Assembly: GCF_037963835.1 (NCBI RefSeq)
Contig: NZ_CP150145.1
Span: forward strand, 1,178,001-1,242,000
Direction of reading: 5' to 3'
Length of the DNA: 64,000 nt
DNA from: Paenibacillus sp. FSL H8-0332
GTDB taxonomy: Bacteria; Bacillota; Bacilli; Paenibacillales; Paenibacillaceae
Made by a program: the position numbers and the translations under genes. The notes beneath the pieces were generated by a model. The model searched no databases. It was not told where the DNA came from and saw only the letters and a program-made list of their open reading frames with translations. This document shows, piece by piece, positions 7,918 to 16,649 of this stretch; the first letter of the stretch is position 1, and the number at the start of each line of letters is the position of its first letter.

Positions 7918-9450
7918 ATGCAGGACCCTTCGGTTGAAATGCGCGGGATAGTGAAGACATTCGGTGCTGTAACGGCCAGCGATCAAGTTGATTTTTCGGC
8001 AAATGCGGGGGAGATTCACGCGCTGCTCGGGGAGAACGGGGCAGGGAAAAGCACAGTCATGAGTATGCTGTCAGGAGTGTACCGGGCGGACGCCGGGGAG
8101 ATTCTCATTCATGGCAAACCAGCCAGAATCCGTTCCCCGAAGGATGCGGCACTGCTTGGTGTAGGCATGGTCTTTCAGAACTTCAGACTGGTGCAGAGCC
8201 TTACAGCGGTGGAGAATATCGTGCTTGGCGAAAAGTCGTCTTTCTGGCGCGGCAGCAGATGGATTAAACGTAAGCATGAAGAGATAGAGGCGCTTGGAGA
8301 ACGCTTTGGCTTGAAATTTCCCGTCGACCAGCCGATCTGGCAGCTGTCTGTCGGCGAACAGCAGCGCGTTGAGATTGTCAAAACGCTGTACCGTAGGGCA
8401 GACATCATCATTCTGGATGAGCCGACCTCGGTGCTGACGCCGGGGGAGGCGGAGCAGCTGTTCGAGACGCTTCAGGTGATGAAGCAGGCGGGTAAGACGG
8501 TGATCATGACTACGCATAAAATGAAGGAGGTCATGGCCTCCTCGGACCGGATCTCCGTGATGCGCAAGGGGAAAATGATTGCTTCGCTGATGACGGGCGA
8601 GACGGATGAGCTGGAGCTGGCCCGGCTTATGGTGGGCCGGGAGGTTACGATCAGCCGTCAGGAGCGCGAAGCGACGGCCGGAGAGCCGCTGCTGATCGTC
8701 CGCGATCTGGAGGTGGCTGCGGATCATGGCCGCAAGGCGCTGGATGCCCTGTCGCTTACTGTTCATGAAGGCGAAATTGTGGGCGTGGCCGGAGTCGCGG
8801 GCAACGGGCAGAAGGAGCTGGCGGAGGTATTGACGGGGCTTAGAACATGGCGGGCGGGCGAGATCCGGTTTGACGGCAGTCCTGTAAAAACAGCTTCGGT
8901 AAGAGGAGCCATCGATTCGGGCATCTCGCATGTGCCGGAGAACCGGATGAAGAGCGGTCTGGCCGGACGGCTGGGGTCCGTTGACAACCTGCTGTTCAAG
9001 TCTTACCGCAGCGGGGAACATTCCAGGTTCGGCTTCCTGAAGGCGGCAAGGAACCGCTCCTGGTCACAGGAGCTGGTCCGCCGCTTCAATGTGAAGACGC
9101 CGGAGCTGGATACTCCCGTGCAGCAATTGTCCGGCGGGAATCAGCAGAAGCTGCTGTTCGCCCGCGAGGTCAGCCACCGACCGAAGCTGATGGTGGCCGT
9201 GCATCCAACACAAGGGCTGGATGTCGGCGCGGCGGCAGGGGTGCATGAGCTGCTGATGGAGCTGCGCAGCTCCGGCAGCGGGGTGCTGCTGATCTCAGAG
9301 GATCTGGATGAGCTGCTGCAGTTATCTGACCGTATTCTGGTGATCTACGGCGGTTCAATTATAGGCGAGAGCGATCATGATCAGGCGGACCGGGAACAAA
9401 TCGGTCTGATGATGGCCGGTATCCGGAGCAGGGAGGGAAGCGCCGTATGA
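7918..9450 (+). CDS. nucleoside-type ABC importer ATPase with two nucleotide-binding domains
   Basis: The 510-residue protein contains two tandem ABC ATPase domains, as in the RbsA/NupO type. The N-terminal half has Walker A GENGAGKS, signature LSVGEQQRVEIVK and Walker B IIILDEPTSVL. The C-terminal half has a glycine-rich GVAGNGQKELAE in place of a standard Walker A, signature LSGGNQQKL, and a poorly conserved Walker B (LMVAVHPTQGLD). An asymmetric second site is normal in this subfamily. It energises uptake through the two downstream permeases. The gene has an AAAGGAG site and its stop overlaps the next start by 4 bp (ATGA). Confidence 0.92.
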   Translation: MQDPSVEMRGIVKTFGAVTASDQVDFSANAGEIHALLGENGAGKSTVMSMLSGVYRADAGEILIHGKPARIRSPKDAALLGVGMVFQNFRLVQSLTAVENIVLGEKSSFWRGSRWIKRKHEEIEALGERFGLKFPVDQPIWQLSVGEQQRVEIVKTLYRRADIIILDEPTSVLTPGEAEQLFETLQVMKQAGKTVIMTTHKMKEVMASSDRISVMRKGKMIASLMTGETDELELARLMVGREVTISRQEREATAGEPLLIVRDLEVAADHGRKALDALSLTVHEGEIVGVAGVAGNGQKELAEVLTGLRTWRAGEIRFDGSPVKTASVRGAIDSGISHVPENRMKSGLAGRLGSVDNLLFKSYRSGEHSRFGFLKAARNRSWSQELVRRFNVKTPELDTPVQQLSGGNQQKLLFAREVSHRPKLMVAVHPTQGLDVGAAAGVHELLMELRSSGSGVLLISEDLDELLQLSDRILVIYGGSIIGESDHDQADREQIGLMMAGIRSREGSAV

Positions 9451-10562
9451 GTCCGAAGCCTGGAAATGAATCTGCAACGCTTACGCCGATGACGGGGCGC
9501 AGCGGGAGGTGGTACTCCCTCAGGCTGGAATATGATTCAAGCCGTACCCGTTCACCGTGGTGGACGCCAATCCTGTCGGTTGTTCTGGCGCTCTTGCTCT
9601 GTGCGGTGTTCATCGCCGCTAATGGAATGAGCCCGCTGGTCGTCTATGAGAAAATGTTCCGGGGAGCCTTCGGCACCTCCTACGGCTTCACAGAAACCAT
9701 GGTCAAGGCTATTCCGCTGCTGCTCTGTGGGCTAGGCATTGCTGTGGCTTACCGGATCTCCGTGTGGAATATCGGGGCGGAGGGCCAGTTGACGGTAGGT
9801 GCTATGGCGGCTACTGCAGTAACGATCTATTTTCCGGACCTGACTTCCTTCTGGTCCATTACGCTGATGCTGGTTTTCGGTACAGCAGCCGGAGCCTTGT
9901 GGGGCCTGATGACGGCGGTGCCGCGGACCCATTTCGGTGTCAATGAGCTGATTACCTCGCTGATGCTGAATTATGTGGCCCTGCTGGCTCTGGATTATGT
10001 AGTGTTCGGTCCCTGGAAGGACCCGAAGGGGTTCAACTTCCCGGGTTCACCGATGTTCACGGCCGCCCAGTCCCTGCCGGTGCTTGGCAGCACCCGGCTG
10101 CATATCGGGCTGGTCTTCGGCCTCGTAGCCGTGCTGATCTATTATCTGATGATCCGGTTCACCCGCTGGGGCTATGAGCTGCGCCTGATCGGTGCCAATC
10201 CCACAGCGGCCCGATATGCGGGCATTCATATTAAGAAGCATATTATCATCGTCATGCTGATCAGCGGCGGTCTTGCCGGGATTGCCGGCATGGCTGAAGT
10301 GTCGGGGGTTACGCATAAGCTAATGCAGGGGATCTCACCGGGCTATGGCTATACGGCCATCATCGTAGCTTGGCTTGCCAAGCTGAACCCGCTGGGCCTG
10401 ATTGTGACTTCGATTCTGTTCGGCGGCCTGATTGTGGGCGGCTACAGTGTTCAGACGATCGGACTGCCTTCGTCCATATCGGAAATGCTGCAGGGCGCGA
10501 TCCTGTTCTTCCTGATTGCCGGCGACATGATTCACCGGTTCCGCATCCGCCGGAGCGCATAA
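9447..10562 (+). CDS. ABC importer permease 1 (BMP/nucleoside type)
   Basis: The 371-residue membrane protein belongs to the BPD_transp_2 (LivH/RbsC-like) permease family, with a soluble N-terminal stretch of about 40 residues and then eight or more hydrophobic segments. The family glutamate/glycine motif NIGAEGQLTVGA follows the third segment. It overlaps the ATPase gene by 4 bp, which implies coupled translation and a fixed ratio. It would form half of the membrane channel of the importer. Confidence 0.9.
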   Translation: MSPKPGNESATLTPMTGRSGRWYSLRLEYDSSRTRSPWWTPILSVVLALLLCAVFIAANGMSPLVVYEKMFRGAFGTSYGFTETMVKAIPLLLCGLGIAVAYRISVWNIGAEGQLTVGAMAATAVTIYFPDLTSFWSITLMLVFGTAAGALWGLMTAVPRTHFGVNELITSLMLNYVALLALDYVVFGPWKDPKGFNFPGSPMFTAAQSLPVLGSTRLHIGLVFGLVAVLIYYLMIRFTRWGYELRLIGANPTAARYAGIHIKKHIIIVMLISGGLAGIAGMAEVSGVTHKLMQGISPGYGYTAIIVAWLAKLNPLGLIVTSILFGGLIVGGYSVQTIGLPSSISEMLQGAILFFLIAGDMIHRFRIRRSA

Positions 10563-10592
10563 CAGCATTCTCGTACAGGAGGGAGTTCACTC

Positions 10593-11522
10593 ATGGATTT
10601 CACTACACAGTTATTAATCGCCGCTATCTCCGCCGGAACACCGCTGCTGCTGGCTACGCTGGGAGGCATTCTGACCGAACGGGCCGGGATTATCCAGCTC
10701 GGTGCGGAGGGGCTGATGCTGATGGGGGCAGTGACGACTTGTATCGTCTACATCCGCAGCGGGAATCTGATCCTTGCGCTGCTCTCAGCGGTAGCCATTA
10801 CCGCCCTTCTGGGCATGGTTCATTCGTTCTTATGTGTCACGCTGAGGGCCAATCAGACGATGTCGGGCCTGGCGATGACGCTGTTCGGCAGCGGACTTAG
10901 CGCTTATGTGGGCAAGTCGATCAGCGGCATTCCGCTGCCCGGCAGTTTGCCCAAGCTGGATCTGGAGATACTGAAGCCGGTGCCGGTGCTCGGGGAGCTT
11001 TTTGGCAGGCTGGATATGCTGACCTGGTTCAGTCTTCTGCTCGTCCTTGTGCTGCATCTGCTGATTCACCATACCTCGTGGGGGCTGCATCTGCGGGCAG
11101 TCGGCGACAATCCGGCTACTGCGGACGTCATGGGCATTCGTGTGCAGCTGATACGCTACTGCTATGTTACTGCCGGAGCGGCGCTGATTGGTCTGGCCGG
11201 TGCGGATATGGTGCTGGCATATGCGCCGACCTGGAATGAAGGGCTGACCGCCGGGCGGGGCTGGATCGCCGTGGGTCTGGTGATTTTCGCCAGATGGAAT
11301 CCGCTGCGCGCTCTCTTCTGCGCCTACTTCTTCGGAGCGCTCGATTCGCTGGGGTTCCGTATTCAGCTGTTGGGGAGTGCGGTGCCGTCCTATTTTCTGA
11401 AAATGATTCCTTATGTCGTAACCATTCTCGTATTGATGTATCTGGGATACCGCAACCGCAACAAACCCTCCGGTACGCCGGAATCGCTGGGAACGCCTTA
11501 TATCCGGGAACAGCGGTTCTAG
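10593..11522 (+). CDS. ABC importer permease 2 (BMP/nucleoside type)
   Basis: This 309-residue protein is a paralogue of the preceding permease, with LTERAGIIQLGAEGLMLMGA as the counterpart of its NIGAEGQ motif and about eight hydrophobic segments. It starts 30 bp after the first permease with an AGGAGGGAG site. It completes the heterodimeric channel of the BMP-type importer. Confidence 0.9.
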   Translation: MDFTTQLLIAAISAGTPLLLATLGGILTERAGIIQLGAEGLMLMGAVTTCIVYIRSGNLILALLSAVAITALLGMVHSFLCVTLRANQTMSGLAMTLFGSGLSAYVGKSISGIPLPGSLPKLDLEILKPVPVLGELFGRLDMLTWFSLLLVLVLHLLIHHTSWGLHLRAVGDNPATADVMGIRVQLIRYCYVTAGAALIGLAGADMVLAYAPTWNEGLTAGRGWIAVGLVIFARWNPLRALFCAYFFGALDSLGFRIQLLGSAVPSYFLKMIPYVVTILVLMYLGYRNRNKPSGTPESLGTPYIREQRF

Positions 11523-11574
11523 ACCGGAAGGGCGCAGGCGGCAATATGCAAATTAGAGGGATGGAGGCTGGCCT

Positions 11575-12093
11575 ATGACTATACCGGCGGACCGGTTAAC
11601 TCTGAAACAGATTAATTCGATGGCGAAAACAGACTTCGTGGAGCAGCTCGGCGGCATCTTCGAGCATTCCCCTTGGGTAGCAGAGGGGGTGTACAGCGGG
11701 CGTCCGTTCGATTCGGTGCAGGACCTGCATGCTGCCATGATGGAGATAGCACGGCAGGCGGAGCCGGACCAGGTGCTGGCGCTGCTGAGAGCTCACCCGG
11801 ATCTGGCGACAAGACTTGCAGTCAGTCCGCTCTCAGCGGCTGAGCAGCAAAGGGCCGGACTGGACCGGCTGACACCGGAGGAATTCGCCAAGCTTACCGG
11901 GCAGAATGCCGCCTATACAGCGAAATTCCGCTTTCCGTTCATCTTCGCCGTAAGGGGCAAAACTAAAGAAGAGATTCTTAGCGCTATCTGTGAGCGGGTA
12001 GACCGTTCGGTGGAGGAGGAGCAAGAGCAGGCGTTGCTGGAGATTGGTGCGATTACTCGTTTTCGGCTGGAGGATCTGCTGGCGGCGGAATAG
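11575..12093 (+). CDS. uraD: OHCU decarboxylase (2-oxo-4-hydroxy-4-carboxy-5-ureidoimidazoline decarboxylase)
   Basis: The 172-residue, stand-alone protein is a typical UraD. The catalytic-histidine motif LLRAHPDLATRL lies at about residues 64-75, and the helical C-terminal half includes TGQNAAYTAKFRFPFIFAVRGK. The enzyme decarboxylates OHCU to (S)-allantoin, the third step of uricolysis. In B. subtilis this domain is fused to uricase in PucL; here it is separate and no uricase gene accompanies it. It starts with an AGGGATGG site 52 bp after the permease gene and precedes uraH, its pathway partner. Confidence 0.95.
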   Translation: MTIPADRLTLKQINSMAKTDFVEQLGGIFEHSPWVAEGVYSGRPFDSVQDLHAAMMEIARQAEPDQVLALLRAHPDLATRLAVSPLSAAEQQRAGLDRLTPEEFAKLTGQNAAYTAKFRFPFIFAVRGKTKEEILSAICERVDRSVEEEQEQALLEIGAITRFRLEDLLAAE

Positions 12094-12132
12094 AGGCTGG
12101 GCACTGCATATTATAGGAGGGAGGTGACGCAA

Positions 12133-12531
12133 ATGTCTGGAATGAACGGACGGCTGACAACTCATGTGCTGGATCTGTCACAGGGCAAGCCTGCTGCGGG
12201 CCTGTCGCTTCAGCTCTGGCGGCTGGATACCGGAGGACCTGTGCTGCTATGCCAAGCGGTGACGAATGAGGACGGCAGGCTGGACGCTCCGCTGCTGGCG
12301 GGAGAAGAAATGCAGGCCGGAAGCTATGAGCTGCTGTTTATGGCCGGTGATTATTTCCGGGGCGCTCAGGCTGGTGCCGGAGAACCGGAAGCTGAGGAGG
12401 AGGGAGCAGGCGCTGTAATCCCGTTCCTGGACCAGATTCCAATCCGATTCAATATACCAGACCCCTCCGCCCATTACCATGTACCGTTACTGGTTGCACC
12501 TGGAGGATACAGCACTTATCGCGGGAGTTAA
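12133..12531 (+). CDS. uraH: 5-hydroxyisourate hydrolase (transthyretin-like)
   Basis: The 132-residue product has both family signatures: N-terminal [14 protein letters not shown] and C-terminal [18 protein letters not shown], which end as expected at the terminal YRGS. The enzyme opens 5-hydroxyisourate to OHCU for UraD. ATG 12133 was chosen because GAGGTGA is 5 bp upstream; GTG 12124 is an alternative only three bases after AGGAGG. An acidic insertion near residues 80-95 ([12 protein letters not shown]) is longer than usual. B. subtilis calls this gene pucM. Confidence 0.95.
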   Translation: MSGMNGRLTTHVLDLSQGKPAAGLSLQLWRLDTGGPVLLCQAVTNEDGRLDAPLLAGEEMQAGSYELLFMAGDYFRGAQAGAGEPEAEEEGAGAVIPFLDQIPIRFNIPDPSAHYHVPLLVAPGGYSTYRGS

Positions 12532-12593
12532 CTCGGCAGTTAAGTGTACCGCTGCATCTAATCTTAAGCCAATAGACCGGAGGTGGGCCTATC

Positions 12594-13991
12594 ATGAAGG
12601 AAGAAGGTTACGAGCTTATCATCAGGAACGGACAGGTGGTCCTGCCCGGAGAAGTCCGCAGGCTTGAGATCGGGGTGAAGGATGGCAAAATCGCTGCGCT
12701 GGGTGAAGCCTTACAGACATCGTCCGGGACCAGAATTCTGGATGCGGAAGGACAATATGTGCTGCCCGGCATGATCGACATGCATGTTCACTTCAACGAG
12801 CCTTCGCTCGGTCACTGGGAGGGCTTCCGCAGCGGGTCGGCTGCGCTTGCGGCTGGCGGCTGCACCTGTTATGCGGATATGCCGCTGAACGGGAATCCGC
12901 CGACGGTGAGTCTGGAGGCGCTCCGGCTGAAGGCGGAGGCCGCAGCCGGGAACTCGGCGGTGGATTATGTGCTGTGGGGCGGACTGGTGCCCGGGAATCT
13001 GGAGGAGCTGGAGGGACTGGCGGCTGCAGGCGTTACCGGGTTCAAGGCGTTCATCTCGAATCCTGGCGGTGAAGGCGAGGGCCGGTTCCGTGAGGTGGAC
13101 GATGATACCCTGTATCAGGGAATGCTTCGGATCGCCGGAACCGGCGGGATTCTCGCACTGCATGCGGAGAGCGAAGCGATAACCTCGGCGTTGGGGGCGG
13201 CGGCACTCCGTGCCGGGCATAGCGGTGCGCGGGATTTTGCGGCTTCGCGTCCTCTGCAAGCGGAGCTGGAGGCTGTGTCCAGGGCGCTGCTGTATAGTGA
13301 GCGGACCGGCTGTAAGCTGCATTTCGTCCATATCAGCACAGCGGCAGCCCTGGAGCTGATTCATGAGGCCAAGCTGCGTGGCCTGGATGTGACCGCAGAG
13401 ACCTGTCCTCATTATCTCATCCTGGATGAAGACAGTATGGAGACCCTCGGAGCGCTGGCCAAATGCGCTCCACCCCTGCGCAGCAGCGGGGAACGGGACC
13501 GGCTGTGGGGAGCACTTGCTGCGGGCCGGGTCGATCTGGTCGCCTCCGATCATTCCCCCTGTCCGCCCGACCTGAAGCTGGCGCCCGGGCTGTCGTTCAT
13601 GGAAGCCTGGGGCGGGATATCGGGAGCCCAGAGCAGTCTGGAATTGATGTTCCATGAAGGCGTTCATGTACGCGGCCTGCCGGTTACGCAGATCTCGGCG
13701 CTGCTCTCCGGGCTTCCTGCCCGGCGGTTCGGGCTGGAGGGGCGCAAGGGCTCCATCGCGCTGGGGCTGGATGCCGATCTGGTACTGCTTGATCCAGGTG
13801 CAGCCTATACCCTGCGGGCAGGGGATCTGTTGTACCGCCACCGGCATAGTCCCTATGTCGGAATGACCTTATCCTGCAAGGTAACGGCGACGATCTGCCG
13901 GGGCAATAGGGTCTATACTGCCGCGGAAGGCATTGTTGCTGACAGTGGAGGAGAATGGCTGCGTATCAGACACAGCCAGCCGGGGCTATGA
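12594..13991 (+). CDS. allB: allantoinase
   Basis: The 465-residue protein belongs to the dihydroorotase/allantoinase amidohydrolases. The metal-binding pair is in DMHVHFNEP (His64, His66), the bridging carboxylated lysine is Lys151 in GVTGFKAF, and later metal ligands are in HFVHIS and SDHSPCPP. It opens the allantoin ring to allantoate. The start has a GGAGGTGGG site. The 3' end overlaps the allC frame by 37 bp if allC starts at 13,955, which indicates tight coupling. B. subtilis pucH is the counterpart. Confidence 0.95.
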   Translation: MKEEGYELIIRNGQVVLPGEVRRLEIGVKDGKIAALGEALQTSSGTRILDAEGQYVLPGMIDMHVHFNEPSLGHWEGFRSGSAALAAGGCTCYADMPLNGNPPTVSLEALRLKAEAAAGNSAVDYVLWGGLVPGNLEELEGLAAAGVTGFKAFISNPGGEGEGRFREVDDDTLYQGMLRIAGTGGILALHAESEAITSALGAAALRAGHSGARDFAASRPLQAELEAVSRALLYSERTGCKLHFVHISTAAALELIHEAKLRGLDVTAETCPHYLILDEDSMETLGALAKCAPPLRSSGERDRLWGALAAGRVDLVASDHSPCPPDLKLAPGLSFMEAWGGISGAQSSLELMFHEGVHVRGLPVTQISALLSGLPARRFGLEGRKGSIALGLDADLVLLDPGAAYTLRAGDLLYRHRHSPYVGMTLSCKVTATICRGNRVYTAAEGIVADSGGEWLRIRHSQPGL

Positions 13992-15286
13992 AGCCGCCGG
14001 TCCCGCATGTCCCGGCCGGGGAGATGCTGAAGCTGCTGGATGAACTCGCAGCCTATAGCGCCCAGGGTCCCGGAGTTACCCGGCTGCTGTATACGCCGGA
14101 GTGGCAAGGGGTTCAGCATTTTTTGCAGGAGAGAATGGCTGGACTCGGGCTTGAAGTCCGGATGGATCAGGTGGGGAATGTCTATGGCACATTGGCCGGT
14201 TCTCAGGTAAGCGATAAGGTCATCCTGACCGGCTCGCATATCGATACGGTGGTTAACGGCGGACGGTATGACGGGGCTTATGGAGTAGCGGCAGCTGTAA
14301 CTGCACTGCATTATCTTCTGGAGACCTTCGGTCCGCCGCTGCGGACACTTGCGGTGGTATCTTTCTGCGAGGAAGAGGGCAGCCGCTTTCCGCTGACGTT
14401 CTGGGGCTCGGGGAATGTAACCGGGTTGTATAACGGCAAGGAAAGTATAGACTGTGCAGATGTGAATGGGATCACGCTGGCGGCTGCGATGGCGGCCTGC
14501 GGCCTGACAGGGAATGAAGGGTTGGCCGCTGAAGCTGCGGCGGGTCTGGAGCAAAGCTTCTGGCGCAATAGTAGCCCTGTGCGCAGTGATATTGCCGCTT
14601 ATGTCGAGCTGCATATTGAACAGGGGATTATTCTGGAGCGGACGTCCCGGAAAATCGGGGTCGTGCAGGCTATCGCCGGACAGCGGCGGTATCTTGTCAA
14701 GGTCGGCGGGACGGCCAATCATGCAGGGACTACGCCGATGGGATTAAGACAGGATGCACTCGCCGGGAGTGCGGAGATGCTGCTGGCATTGGAGCGGTCC
14801 GCCCTGGCGGAGGGTGATCCGCTGGTAGCCACAACGGGGCGGCTAGAGGTCTATCCGGGGACATCCAATGTGATTCCCGGCGAAGTGCAGTTCACGCTGG
14901 ATATCCGGCATAGCGAAGCCGGAGTGCTGGAGCGCTTCTGCGCAGCGGTCCTGGCGGAGTTCGCTGAGCTTGGGCGCAGGCGCGGCCTGACGCTTGAGGT
15001 ACAGATGCTGCTGGAGACAGCCCCTGCTCCTATGGACCAGGAGCTGCGCGCGGCTCTTGAAGAGATCTGTCTCCAGCAGGAGAAGCCTTATCTGAGCATG
15101 GTCAGCGGTGCGGGGCATGACGCCCAGCTGTTCGCCCCGCGCTGCCCGGCTGCGATGATCTTCGTGCCGAGCCGGGGCGGGATCAGCCATTCTCCCGGGG
15201 AGTATACCTCACCGGAGGATCTCGCTGCTGGACTGGAAGTGCTGACAGCCATATTATATAGATTAGCTTATGCTGAGGATACGTAA
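13955..15286 (+). CDS. allC: allantoate amidohydrolase
   Basis: The 443-residue enzyme is an M20-family Zn/Mn hydrolase of the AllC/hydantoinase-carbamoylase branch, with GSHIDTVVNGGRYDGAYG, EEEGSRF and HIEQG metal and active-site motifs. It releases ammonia and CO2 from allantoate to give (S)-ureidoglycine. GTGGAGGA lies just before ATG 13,955. A second in-frame ATG at 13,988 overlaps the allB stop as ATGA but has no clear ribosome site, so I prefer the upstream start. B. subtilis pucF is the counterpart. Confidence 0.93.
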   Translation: MAAYQTQPAGAMKPPVPHVPAGEMLKLLDELAAYSAQGPGVTRLLYTPEWQGVQHFLQERMAGLGLEVRMDQVGNVYGTLAGSQVSDKVILTGSHIDTVVNGGRYDGAYGVAAAVTALHYLLETFGPPLRTLAVVSFCEEEGSRFPLTFWGSGNVTGLYNGKESIDCADVNGITLAAAMAACGLTGNEGLAAEAAAGLEQSFWRNSSPVRSDIAAYVELHIEQGIILERTSRKIGVVQAIAGQRRYLVKVGGTANHAGTTPMGLRQDALAGSAEMLLALERSALAEGDPLVATTGRLEVYPGTSNVIPGEVQFTLDIRHSEAGVLERFCAAVLAEFAELGRRRGLTLEVQMLLETAPAPMDQELRAALEEICLQQEKPYLSMVSGAGHDAQLFAPRCPAAMIFVPSRGGISHSPGEYTSPEDLAAGLEVLTAILYRLAYAEDT

Positions 15287-15324
15287 AATCCCGGGAGACC
15301 GGGTTTGAGGGAGGGGAGAGAATC

Positions 15325-16557
15325 ATGAAGCGGTACGAAGATTTGTCGCCGTCCTTGCGATGCATTATGACCCCCGGCCCCGTGGAGGTTGATCCGCGTG
15401 TACTGCGGGCGATGTCTTATCCGGTGCTGGGACAATTCGATCCAGAATTCACAGAGATCATGAATGAGACGATGGAGATGCTGCGTGAGCTGTTCGCCAC
15501 CAAGAATCAGTGGGCGTATCCGGTAGACGGGACTTCGCGTTCCGGCATTGAGGCGGTGATGGTCAGCCTGATTGCACCGGGGGACCGGGTGCTGGTCCCG
15601 GTCTTTGGCCGTTTCGGTCATTTGCTCCATGAGATTGCTGAACGCTGCGGGGCTGAGGTACTCACGATAGAACAGACCTGGGGCCGTGTTTTTCCTGCGG
15701 AGGAGGTAATTGCAGCTATTCGTAGCTTCAAGCCGGATGTGGTGGCGATGGTTCACGGCGAGACCTCTACAGGCCGTGTGCAGCCGCTGGCCGAGATCGG
15801 GCGTGCCTGCCGGGAGCAGGATGCGCTGCTGATTGTGGACGCCGTGGCGACGATCGGCGGGGTGCCGGTAGAGACAGATGCCTGGATGCTGGATGCCGTG
15901 GTCGGCGGAACGCAGAAGTGCCTGTCCATCCCTTCAGGTATGGCCCCGGTAACGTATAATGACCGGGCTGAGGCCAAGCTGCTGAAGCGCAAGCAGGTAG
16001 AACGTGGACTTAGAACTGACACTGCTGCTGTCAGCGAGCTGCCCGTGGTGCGCAGTAATTACCTCGACCTGAGTATGCTGCAGGATTACTGGAGTCCCCG
16101 GCGGCTCAATCACCATACGGAGATGACCTCCATGCTCTACGCTCTGCGTGAAGGCCTGCGGCTGGTCCTGGAGGAAGGGCTGGAAGCGCGGTATGCCCGG
16201 CACAAATTCCATGAGCAAGCCCTGATTGCCGGACTGTCAGCTATGGGGCTGGAGCTGTACGGGGAGGCGGAGAGCAAGCTGACGGTAGTCACCTGTGTGC
16301 TCATTCCGGCGGGCATAGACGGGGAATCCGTCCGTTCCATGCTGCTGCACCGTTTCGGCATTGAGATCGCCAGCTCCTTCGGGCCCTTACAAGGCCAGAT
16401 TTGGCGGATTGGTACCATGGGCTTCAGCTGCCGGGAGAATAATGTGCTGCGTCTGCTTGGCGCGCTGGAGGCCGTGCTTGTCCGCCATGGGTACGCGGTA
16501 CCTGCCAGTCAGGGCGTTCAGGCGGCACTTGACGTATATGATTCAAAAGTAAGATAA
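15325..16557 (+). CDS. pucG: (S)-ureidoglycine-glyoxylate aminotransferase
   Basis: The 410-residue class V aminotransferase has the PLP lysine Lys198 in GGTQKCLSIPSG, a PVDGTSRSGIEAVMVSL cofactor-binding loop and the N-terminal TPGPVEVDPRVL motif of the alanine-glyoxylate aminotransferase group. Position right after allC makes it PucG, which transfers the amino group of ureidoglycine to glyoxylate and yields glycine and oxalurate. It has a GAGGGGAG site and is followed by a terminator, so it ends the puc unit. Confidence 0.92.
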   Translation: MKRYEDLSPSLRCIMTPGPVEVDPRVLRAMSYPVLGQFDPEFTEIMNETMEMLRELFATKNQWAYPVDGTSRSGIEAVMVSLIAPGDRVLVPVFGRFGHLLHEIAERCGAEVLTIEQTWGRVFPAEEVIAAIRSFKPDVVAMVHGETSTGRVQPLAEIGRACREQDALLIVDAVATIGGVPVETDAWMLDAVVGGTQKCLSIPSGMAPVTYNDRAEAKLLKRKQVERGLRTDTAAVSELPVVRSNYLDLSMLQDYWSPRRLNHHTEMTSMLYALREGLRLVLEEGLEARYARHKFHEQALIAGLSAMGLELYGEAESKLTVVTCVLIPAGIDGESVRSMLLHRFGIEIASSFGPLQGQIWRIGTMGFSCRENNVLRLLGALEAVLVRHGYAVPASQGVQAALDVYDSKVR

Positions 16558-16582
16558 TCATACAATGCGATTTGTTTAAGTG

Positions 16583-16621
16583 ACGGCTTGCGCCCCTTGA
16601 GGGGTGTCAGGGCCGTTTTTT
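16583..16621 (+). terminator. terminator after pucG
   Basis: An outer ACGGC/GCCGT stem encloses an inner CCCCT-TG-AGGGG stem and is followed by six T. Confidence 0.8.
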
Positions 16622-16649
16622 CTAAATAGATAACCGGAAGGGAGTGCAC